From Acidobacteriota bacterium (lineage in GTDB: Bacteria; Acidobacteriota; Terriglobia; Bryobacterales; Bryobacteraceae), in NCBI GenBank assembly GCA_028876805.1, contig JAGWQP010000036.1:1-33785 (forward strand): DNA of 33,785 bases. The letters run 5' to 3'. Under the pieces are notes generated by a model, which did no database searches, had not been told where the DNA came from, and was given only the letters and a program-made list of their open reading frames with translations. Below are positions 8,640-16,269 of this stretch, in pieces. Position numbers and translations under genes: made by a program. Position 1 is the stretch's first letter, and each line of letters starts with the position of its first letter.

Positions 8640-9662
8640 CTATTTCTTCGCGGCTTCCGCGGCTGCTTTCTCTGCGGCGCGGGCACCCGCGAGGATGTTC
8701 TTCAGGCCGTAGTTCCCCTCGTGACACGCGTACTCGAAAATCGGGCCGGCGAACCTCCGCATCACTAACTCGGCCGACCAAGGCTTCGTCCAAACACTCG
8801 GGTCCTCCACGGTAAACCGGTAGAGAATTGTTTCCGGCCCGGTCATCGTGAAGCGCTCGACCACGTGCAGGTTGTGATCCGTGAAAATGTCCTGCCGGGT
8901 ATCGGAGGGCGGGCCGCGGAAGTTCGTCGCGTCATTGAAGTTGGTCGTATCGACCACCAGCGTGTCCCCTTCCCAATGGCCGCGCGAATCTCCGCCTAAC
9001 TGGCGGATGCCGGGCGGCAGATGCGGACTGCCGTCGAGCGGGATGTTGCGCACGCCGTGGATGATTTCGTGGTGGATCACAAAAGCCTGCGGAGGCTGCA
9101 CGATTTCGAGATTGGCATTGTAGGTAGAGCCCACCATCGGCGGCCCTTCATTGCCCCACGCAATACAGCGCTCCGCCAGGGTGCGATCCTGAGCGCTTTC
9201 GGCGCCCGCGCGGCGGCGGGCGGCGGCGGCCACCGCGACGGCCTGCTTGTTGCCTTCCTCCGACAGCGGAGGGATCCTGCCGTCGGGCGGGTCGAAGATC
9301 AGAGACGTGCGCCGGTTCGATATGATTTTCTGGTAACTCTCGCCCTGCCAGATGGCGTTGTCGTAGTGGACGTCTTCCGGCGACTGGCTGTTCTCCTGCC
9401 GTAGTCGCTGCGCCTCCACACTGGCCGCTTCGGCCTCGGTGTAGAATTCCTTGGTTCCCAACTCCTTGGGGCGTTCCAAGGGAGTAAACGTGGCATTGGT
9501 CCAATAACCTTGCATGTCGGGATGGCCATCCGCGGTCCGCGGGGGAGCCCAAATCTTTTGCGCTTTCGAGGCGATGTGAGTCGTTTGAGCCAGCGCCGCG
9601 GTTCCACCCAGAAACGCGATGGCTGCGGCGGTAGCGCCAAACGGGAAGAATCGAGGCCCCAT
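8640..9662 (-). CDS. exported 'DGHPDMQGYW' family protein (paralogue 3)
   Basis: SD GGAGGAG upstream of ATG 9662; signal peptide; PPRTADGHPDMQGYWTNAT, GGDSRGHWEGDTLVVDTTNFND, EDPSVWTKPW. Confidence 0.8.
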   Translation of the reverse strand: MGPRFFPFGATAAAIAFLGGTAALAQTTHIASKAQKIWAPPRTADGHPDMQGYWTNATFTPLERPKELGTKEFYTEAEAASVEAQRLRQENSQSPEDVHYDNAIWQGESYQKIISNRRTSLIFDPPDGRIPPLSEEGNKQAVAVAAAARRRAGAESAQDRTLAERCIAWGNEGPPMVGSTYNANLEIVQPPQAFVIHHEIIHGVRNIPLDGSPHLPPGIRQLGGDSRGHWEGDTLVVDTTNFNDATNFRGPPSDTRQDIFTDHNLHVVERFTMTGPETILYRFTVEDPSVWTKPWSAELVMRRFAGPIFEYACHEGNYGLKNILAGARAAEKAAAEAAKK

Positions 9663-9728
9663 GCGCCGTCTCCTCCTTCGTGCGTCTTTAGTCAATAGTA
9701 GCTCACGTAGCGGGGTCCGCGCTCGCCT

Positions 9729-10505
9729 TCATTTTGACTTCTGCTGCACATCGGCAGGCTTGCAGTTGCCGGCTTCGCACCGGTTGTTTTCTTCGCAGAT
9801 TTGTTCGAACAGCTTCCAGGTGGGGTGCAGTTTCATCTGAAAATTTTGCGACCACGGCCGGGTGAAGATCTTGGGGTCGTCGATGGTCATCTCGAGCGAA
9901 ACCGTCGTCGGGTCGAGGTATTGGAGACGCTCGATCACGTGGAGGGCGTCGCTATGGTACCGCACCAAACCTGTAGTAAAGGCATCAATCGGCCACGGCT
10001 TGAGCCCGATCGTGTCAATGACCAGAGTGTCGCCTTCCCACCTCCCGACCGAATCTCCCATGAAGGTCAGATCGAGATCTTTGGGATGAGGACGGCCATC
10101 GGTCGCGACGACCCGGAAGAAATGCATGTACTCGTAAAGAAAGGTCACGGTCCCCGGTTGCTCGAGGATCTCGGTCGCGTAGGGAGACAACACCTCGCGC
10201 GGAAAACCGTCCGGCAGGCAATGAGCCGTCGGGTCGTCGTGGTTGACGTCCCCGGTCAGCTTCTGCAGAAACAACGCCTCGCCTCCTGGCTTGTACGGAG
10301 CGAAGTTGTTGGGATCGAAGTTCGTCACCGAGGGCGTGTCGGTGTCATGGGGACCCACCTTGTGGGTGAATCCGGGGCCGGCCCACACACCGGAAAAATC
10401 CGGCTTGCCGTCGGCCGCGCGTGGTATCGCCTTGCGGTTTGAAGCCGGCTGGGCGAAAGCACCGGCCGCCAGAATCAACCACAAGAGCACGAAACGATTT
10501 CTCAT
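9729..10505 (-). CDS. exported 'DGKPDFSGVW' family protein (paralogue 4)
   Basis: Signal peptide MRNRFVLLWLILAAGAFAQ; PRAADGKPDFSGVWAG, MGDSVGRWEGDTLVIDT, HSDALHVIE, DDPKIFTRPW. Confidence 0.8.
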   Translation of the reverse strand: MRNRFVLLWLILAAGAFAQPASNRKAIPRAADGKPDFSGVWAGPGFTHKVGPHDTDTPSVTNFDPNNFAPYKPGGEALFLQKLTGDVNHDDPTAHCLPDGFPREVLSPYATEILEQPGTVTFLYEYMHFFRVVATDGRPHPKDLDLTFMGDSVGRWEGDTLVIDTIGLKPWPIDAFTTGLVRYHSDALHVIERLQYLDPTTVSLEMTIDDPKIFTRPWSQNFQMKLHPTWKLFEQICEENNRCEAGNCKPADVQQKSK

Positions 10506-10547
10506 GTTGAGGTCCTTCCCGAACTCGGTAGCCGCTCTGGCCGCGGT

Positions 10548-10967
10548 CTACTTCCCGTTGGCATCGCCTTTCGGAACCACATCCTCGGCGGCGCCCGCAA
10601 ACACCTTGCGGCCATTGGCAAACGTGACGTTGCCGCCGGATGCGTTGTTGGAACCATCCTTGGCGCGGAAACCTTCGACGATGATGACGTCGCCCGGCTT
10701 CAAAACGTCCTTGGTGATCCCCCGTCTCATCAGCATTCCGGGCGGGCCGCCGGAGAAGCCCCAGGTCGTCACTTTGCCGCTTTCCTCCGCCACATCGACG
10801 TAAAACCAGATGTGCGGGTTCATCCACTCCAGTTTCGAAACCACGCCTTTCACTTTGACGGGTTTGGTTGAGTCGTACTCGGCCGAAAACGCGTGATGCG
10901 CAAACGCCGGGACTGCCGCCGCGACGAGGCCCAGGCTCGCGGCACACACCGCCAATTTCGTCTTCAT
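10548..10967 (-). CDS. DUF6152-like exported small protein (copy B)
   Basis: MKTKLAVCAASLGLVAAAVPAFAHHAFSAEYDSTKPVKVKGVVSKLEWMNPHIWFYVDV. Confidence 0.8.
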   Translation of the reverse strand: MKTKLAVCAASLGLVAAAVPAFAHHAFSAEYDSTKPVKVKGVVSKLEWMNPHIWFYVDVAEESGKVTTWGFSGGPPGMLMRRGITKDVLKPGDVIIVEGFRAKDGSNNASGGNVTFANGRKVFAGAAEDVVPKGDANGK

Positions 10968-10981
10968 CGGGTCGCTCCTTC

Positions 10982-12640
10982 TCATTCCGCCATTAACGCG
11001 AAGGTCCAGACCGAGCCGCCGGTCGGCACCCTCCGGGAGGCGTAGCGAGTGGCCAGAGTGCCGCCGAGTCCCGACGCGACCGTCACATATTGGCGGCCTT
11101 TGTGGGTGTAGGTGATGGCCGTCGAATTGATGCTCGAGCCGGTCTTGAACTGCCAGAGCGTTTTGCCCGTCTCGTCGTCGAGGGCCAGAAACTCGCCCGT
11201 CAATTGGCCGGTGAAAACCAGTCCTCCCCCGGTCGCCAGCATGCCGGCTGAGCTGGGCAGATCGGTCAGGGGGACCTCCCATTTCTTGTCGCCGGAGAGG
11301 GGGTTGATCGCCAGGAAGTGACCGAAGACCTCACCCGGCCGGGTCTCCGGAAACCGGGCATTGACACCGGTTGAGGTTCCCCCCTTGACTGGCGGCCTCG
11401 GCGCCGCAAGCTGCTGGATACGCGGCACGTTCCATGTGCTGGCGTAGATGAGGCCGCTGTTCGGATTGAAGGCGATCGGCACGGCATTGGTGCCGCGCGA
11501 CGGCCAGATCTCTACCTCTTCACCCGCAGCAAAGCGTTTGTAGATGTCCGTCAACACCGGCCGGCCGGTGACTGGGTCGATCTCGGAAGCCCAGTTGACC
11601 CTGACGTAGGGGTGCGCCGCGATCAGTTTGCAGTTGGTCCGGTCCAGAACATAGAGGAAGCCGTTCTTGTTGGCCTGGATCATGACTCTGCGAAGCTGGC
11701 CGCCAACCTGGATATCGGCGAGCAAATGCTCGTCGGTGGCGTCCACGTCGTACACATCGTTGGGTGTGTATTGAAAATAGCAGGCAACTTCGCCCGTCTT
11801 CGGGCGGATGGCGAGAACGCTATTGGTGAACAAGCTATCCAGGCCCTGGCGAGGTCTGGGATCGTATGGCTCGGCGTTGCCGGTACCCCAGTAGACTAGG
11901 TCGAGCTGGGGATCGTAGGAGCCCGAGCGCCAGGTCGGACCTCCGCCTTGCGACCAGGCATCGGTGTTCTTCGGCCACGTCTCCGAGCCCGGTTCGCCGG
12001 GGGCGGGAATGGTATACCGGCGCCACAGTTTTTTCCCGGTGTCCGGATCCCATCCGTCGAGGAACCCGCGCGTGGTGGACTCGCCACCAGCCACTCCGGA
12101 GATCAGCACGCCGTTGGCTATGATCGGCCCACCCGTGGCGTAGTAGCCATCGGCCGCGTCCGCGAATTTCTGGTTCCAGATCTGTTCGCCGGTCTTCATA
12201 TCGAGCGCCAGCAAATGGTTGTCGATGGTCACGCGAAAGACTTTGCCGTTATAGATGGTCGCCGCGCCGCGGTGGAAAGCGGTTCGCTTGATCCCCGATT
12301 CAAGCACCACCGGCGTGCGCCAGATCTGCCTGCCGGTTTCGACGTCGATGGCGAATGTCCACCTGCCGTTGATCACGTACATGACGCCGTTATAAATCGT
12401 GGGCGCTGCCAGTTCACCCTCGTCGTTCATGAGGCTGGTGCTCCAGACGGGCACCAGGCGCTTGACATTGCTTTTATTGATTTGCGCAAGCGGGCTGTAG
12501 CTCTTCCGGTCGTAGCCCATGCTCTCGGTCGTGACGTTTTCGGGGTTCTTGGCGTCGTTGATTAATTCTTCGGTCGTTTGGGCCAGCCCGAGCATGGCCC
12601 AGGAACCAAGTAGCGTCGTACACACCCAGATTTTCTTCAT
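10982..12640 (-). CDS. PQQ-dependent (quinoprotein alcohol dehydrogenase-type) beta-propeller protein
   Basis: Signal peptide; repeated W-motifs (LDMKTGEQIWNQ, WDPDTGKKLWRR, LDDETGKTLWQF); SYDPQLDLVYWGTGNAEPYDPRPRQGLDSLFTNS. Confidence 0.82.
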   Translation of the reverse strand: MKKIWVCTTLLGSWAMLGLAQTTEELINDAKNPENVTTESMGYDRKSYSPLAQINKSNVKRLVPVWSTSLMNDEGELAAPTIYNGVMYVINGRWTFAIDVETGRQIWRTPVVLESGIKRTAFHRGAATIYNGKVFRVTIDNHLLALDMKTGEQIWNQKFADAADGYYATGGPIIANGVLISGVAGGESTTRGFLDGWDPDTGKKLWRRYTIPAPGEPGSETWPKNTDAWSQGGGPTWRSGSYDPQLDLVYWGTGNAEPYDPRPRQGLDSLFTNSVLAIRPKTGEVACYFQYTPNDVYDVDATDEHLLADIQVGGQLRRVMIQANKNGFLYVLDRTNCKLIAAHPYVRVNWASEIDPVTGRPVLTDIYKRFAAGEEVEIWPSRGTNAVPIAFNPNSGLIYASTWNVPRIQQLAAPRPPVKGGTSTGVNARFPETRPGEVFGHFLAINPLSGDKKWEVPLTDLPSSAGMLATGGGLVFTGQLTGEFLALDDETGKTLWQFKTGSSINSTAITYTHKGRQYVTVASGLGGTLATRYASRRVPTGGSVWTFALMAE

Positions 12641-12714
12641 GATCGGCCTTCCTTATCACTGCCGGTTTGGCGACTTCGCACAGCTTATCAGAAACGGAAA
12701 AGCCCGGCTGACGC

Positions 12715-12743
12715 TTGACAATGGGTCACCAGATCATTAGCCT
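12715..12743 (+). promoter_or_regulatory. candidate sigma70-like promoter, TTGACA-N17-TAGCCT
   Basis: Perfect -35 hexamer, 17-nt spacer, weak -10, 36 nt upstream of the CDS at 12780. Confidence 0.4.
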
Positions 12744-12779
12744 TTAGGAACGCTGGTCAGCAAGCAGCAGGAGAAGGCG

Positions 12780-13199
12780 ATGAACGATAAATTTCGTATT
12801 TGTTTTTGGGTGGCAATGGCAGGGCTTTTGGCAGCGCCACTGTGGGCACATCACTCGATCTCGGCTGAGTTCGATACGTCTCGAACGCTGAATGTGAAGG
12901 GCACTCTCACCAAAATCGAATGGGTGAATCCGCATGTCTATATCTACCTTGATGCCAAGGACGAGAAAGGCGAGGTGACGGCGTACGCATTAGAAGCCGG
13001 TCCCCCGGGCAATCTGCGAAGGGCGGGTGTGCTGAAAACGATGTTCAGCGTGGGGGATCAGGTCACCATCGAGGCTTACGCGACCAAAGATGGCACAAAG
13101 AACCTCGGATTGGTGAAGTCGATAACATTCGCTGATGGCCACACCATCGTGATGGGAAGAGATCCCAAGGAAGTCGAAAAGGCTAACCAGCCCGAGTAG
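12780..13199 (+). CDS. DUF6152-like exported small protein (copy C)
   Basis: Signal peptide; WAHHSISAEFDTSRTLNVKGTLTKIEWVNPHVYIYLDAKDEKGEV. Confidence 0.8.
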   Translation: MNDKFRICFWVAMAGLLAAPLWAHHSISAEFDTSRTLNVKGTLTKIEWVNPHVYIYLDAKDEKGEVTAYALEAGPPGNLRRAGVLKTMFSVGDQVTIEAYATKDGTKNLGLVKSITFADGHTIVMGRDPKEVEKANQPE

Positions 13200-13236
13200 G
13201 CCGGCTCGGAGGTTCACCGGCAAGGAGGGCAGACGG

Positions 13237-14214
13237 ATGAAAGGTTCTTTGCTCGCGTATAGCGTGGCGGCTACGATGGCGATGGCGTCTCTCTCGATCC
13301 CCGCAGCTGCACAAAATCACAAGGTCTCGCCGGGCGCGCCTCGGGCGAAGGAGGTTCAGGTTGGATACGGGCTTGACAAAGACCAGCCCTTTGCCGGGGC
13401 AGATCCGGATGGAACCGGCCTTCCCTTTAAAGAGCCTCCCGCCGAGGCCGTCGCAGCTGCCAAAAAAGCGCCTACTCCCCACATGATCGATGGGCATCCC
13501 GACCTGACCGGCTTCTGGGCGCCGGCCGGCTGGGGATACGCCGTCACACAGGGAAAACTGAGCACGGATGGGAAGACCTACTACACCCAGCGCCAGGCGG
13601 AAGGCCCCAATCAGACGGCGCAGAAGGTGGCAGAACTAAAACATCGCACCGAGGGCGCCAATCTTCCTCCCTACCGGCCGGAACTAGTAGCCAAGGTGAA
13701 AGATCTAGCGGAGCATCAAAGCAAGATGGATCCCGCGTTTTATTGCGCGCCCAAAGGATTCCCGCGCGTCGGCCCTCCGACAGAGGTCATCGAGAATCCG
13801 AAGACACTCGTATTCCTGTACGACACCGTCAACTCTTCGGAGCAAAATGCGTTTCGAGTGATCTCGACCGATGGCCGCGGTCACGACCCGACTCTCAATC
13901 CTTCGTACTACGGCGACTCCGTTGGCCACTGGGAGGGGAACACGATGGTGATCGATGTGACGAATTTCGTTGACGACACCTGGCTCAGCCAGAACGGCAC
14001 GATCCACAGCGATGCCATGCATGTGGTTGAGAAGCTGACACGGGAAGGCAACGTGGTCACCTGGGAGGTCAGCATTGAAGATCCCAAGGTGTTCACCAAG
14101 CCGTGGGTCTTCAGCCGCCACTTGATCCACGGCCTCGCAGGTGGTCATGCGCTAGAAGAAGCCCCGTGCGTAGAGCACGACGGCAATCATTTGGTGAATA
14201 CCGATCGCAACTAG
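13237..14214 (+). CDS. exported 'DGHPDLTGFW' family protein (paralogue 5)
   Basis: Signal peptide; MIDGHPDLTGFWAPAGW, YGDSVGHWEGNTMVIDVTNFVDDTW, HSDAMHVVE, EDPKVFTKPW. Confidence 0.8.
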   Translation: MKGSLLAYSVAATMAMASLSIPAAAQNHKVSPGAPRAKEVQVGYGLDKDQPFAGADPDGTGLPFKEPPAEAVAAAKKAPTPHMIDGHPDLTGFWAPAGWGYAVTQGKLSTDGKTYYTQRQAEGPNQTAQKVAELKHRTEGANLPPYRPELVAKVKDLAEHQSKMDPAFYCAPKGFPRVGPPTEVIENPKTLVFLYDTVNSSEQNAFRVISTDGRGHDPTLNPSYYGDSVGHWEGNTMVIDVTNFVDDTWLSQNGTIHSDAMHVVEKLTREGNVVTWEVSIEDPKVFTKPWVFSRHLIHGLAGGHALEEAPCVEHDGNHLVNTDRN

Positions 14215-14729
14215 ACCGGTCGCGCTCCAAGGGCCGCGGCCGCCTCGGAGTCAGCCCGGGCCGACCGCTCGTCGCCCAGCTGACGGTGCACTTGCCCGCG
14301 CAACACGTACAGATGCGGCTCCTTGGGAGCCAGGTGGATCGCCTCTGTAAGATCTCTAACAGCGGCGTCCAGGAATTCATTCTGACGCGAATACAACTGG
14401 GCGCGGTATTGGTACGCTTGCCACAGCCGCGGACTCCGCCGGATCGTTTCGGTCAGCAGGGCCAGAGCCCCCCTGGTCTGGCCGTTCGCGGCCAGCTCGA
14501 GGGCTCGCTCGAGAACCGCAGCATCATCCCGGAGCGTGCGGCTGTGCCTTCGGCCGAGGAAATGAAGGTAAGTCCCGAGGATCAGGCACAGAAACGCAAT
14601 CTCGGTGGCGCCCGGGAACGCCCACGCCCCCAGAACGAGGCGACCGGCCAATGGCAAGCTCGCGAAAAGCACCGCCAGCACCCAGGCCGCGCGGCTCCAC
14701 TGCCGGGCCGTTGAAAGCGGTTTCATCAC
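14211..14729 (-). CDS. TPR-containing membrane protein
   Basis: N-terminal hydrophobic segments, then ALELAANGQTRGALALLTETIRRSPRLWQAYQYRAQLYSRQNEFLDAAVRDLTEAIHLAPKEPHLYVLRGQ. Confidence 0.7.
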   Translation of the reverse strand: MMKPLSTARQWSRAAWVLAVLFASLPLAGRLVLGAWAFPGATEIAFLCLILGTYLHFLGRRHSRTLRDDAAVLERALELAANGQTRGALALLTETIRRSPRLWQAYQYRAQLYSRQNEFLDAAVRDLTEAIHLAPKEPHLYVLRGQVHRQLGDERSARADSEAAAALGARPV

Positions 14730-14733
14730 GCGG

Positions 14734-15650
14734 TTATCCCTCTGGCGCAGGCGCGCCCGTCAGGAAGCGGAAGACCGTGGTACTGCGGAAGGTCTGACCG
14801 GGCTTCCGGTCGGTGGAATTGGACGCCGGTTGATTCGGGGAGTCGGGGAAATGCTCGGTCTCCAGGCAGAGACCGGGGGGCCGGCCATCCATGCGGCCGC
14901 CTTTGCCGCGGATGGACCCATCCCGAAAGTTGCCGGAATAGAACCGAATCCCGGGCTCGCCGGTAAGCACCTCGAGCACCCGTCCGCTGTCGCTCGCTTC
15001 CACGCGCGCCGCGAGCAACAGCCCTTCGCCATTCCGATTGAGTGCCCGATTGTGGTCGAAGCCGCAGCCGAGTTTCAACTGCTCGTCATTCTGGTCGATT
15101 CGCGCTCCGATCGCGACCGGCTTGCGGAAATCGCAGGGCGTGCCGGCGAGAGGGCGCAATTCGCCGGTGGGAATCAAGTTGGCGTCCACCGCGTTGAAGC
15201 GGTCGGCGTTCAACCCCAGGTGGTCGCCGAGAACGTCGACCGAACCGGGAGCGCGCCGGGTCCAAAAGCGTTTGTCAAATCCGCGCGGCCCTCCATCGAG
15301 CCTGTTTTCGCCGTCGTTTTTGTCCAGTTGATACAGGACCCTGGTCAGCGCGAAGCGGGCTTGGCCGATACGGTCGGCGGATCTGCCGACTCCGAACAAC
15401 GGCCCCGGGTTCGCCAGATATCCGTCGAGCGGATCGAAGCCGCGCACGAAATCGCTGATCGTTTCAAGCGAGGTCACGATTCCGCCGTCGTTCATGATCC
15501 GGGCCCGCAACCCGTTGGTTTGCCGAAGTTCGCTCGTCGTCGAACGCTCGCCGCGCTCATCAGCGTCGCGCTTCCAATCAGAAGGACCCCTGTCAAGCGC
15601 ACCCCCGAATTGTATGTGCTTTCCTTCAAACCTGCAAGATGCCTTTCGAG
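14734..15650 (-). pseudogene. galM: decayed aldose 1-epimerase (GalM-like) pseudogene
   Basis: GLRARIMNDGGIVTSL, GFDPLDGYLANPGPLFG, GGPRGFDKRFW, NLIPTGELRPLAGTPCDFRKPVAIG, GRVLEVLTGEPGIRFYSGNF, CLETEHFPDSPNQP are recognisable, but the middle domain is missing and the signal-peptide region lies in another frame (15492..15743). Confidence 0.75.
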
Positions 15651-15847
15651 GATGGTAACGTGAAACGGATTGCTCACGGGAATGATCCTGTCGACTTGCT
15701 CTGCGGCTCTTTGGCCCGAGCAGCTTGCGAAGGGGAAAGACATCTTCCATTTTTTCGCTTGGCGCCGCGGAATAACTAGCCATCATGGCACCGGAAATCT
15801 CACCTTCGGCGTTACCCGCACGCGGTGGCCGCAGGCACAATGAAAAT

Positions 15848-16156
15848 ATGCATGTGATTGCGGATGTATGCATCATCCCGCTCGGAGTCGGGGTTTCGGT
15901 GTCGGCCGAGATTGCTTTGTGCGAACGGATTTTGACGGAGGCGGGCCTCTCGACACGCCTGCACGCTTACGGCACCAACGTGGAGGGCGAGTGGGACCAG
16001 GTCTTCGCGGCCGTGAAACGGTGCCACGAGGCCCTCCATATTCAAGGCGTGCCGCGCATCTCGACCAACATGCGTTTCGGCACCCGGATCGATCGCGGCC
16101 AAAATATCGAAGACAAGATCCGCAGCGTCGAGGAGAAGCTGAAACCGCCAGCGTGA
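15848..16156 (+). CDS. MTH1187/YqgV family (DUF77) thiamine-binding-like protein
   Basis: MHVIADVCIIPLGVGVSVSAEIALCERILTEAGLSTRLHAYGTNVEGEWDQVFAAVKRCHEALHIQGVPRISTNMRFGTRIDR. Confidence 0.8.
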   Translation: MHVIADVCIIPLGVGVSVSAEIALCERILTEAGLSTRLHAYGTNVEGEWDQVFAAVKRCHEALHIQGVPRISTNMRFGTRIDRGQNIEDKIRSVEEKLKPPA

Positions 16157-16209
16157 CATAGCGCCGGCTTCGCAGATGACGCCGCGCCACATCCCCATTT
16201 CTTTTGGAA

Positions 16210-16215
16210 TATAAT
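16210..16215 (+). promoter_or_regulatory. candidate -10 element TATAAT
   Basis: Consensus TATAAT 55 nt upstream of the ATG at 16270; no strong -35. Confidence 0.35.
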
Positions 16216-16269
16216 TCTACGAAAGTGTCATGCCCAGTCTCGCGCCAGGGAGCGCGAAAGGAGAGGACC

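Noticed and set aside
7553-8815. 420-aa plus-strand ORF antisense to PDLSGVW paralogues
   Set aside because: Crosses two real genes and their intergenic SD; no signal peptide or motif.
14734-15876. Full-length 380-aa ORF as a functional aldose 1-epimerase
   Set aside because: Catalytic His changed or missing and the N-terminus is out of frame; treated as a pseudogene.
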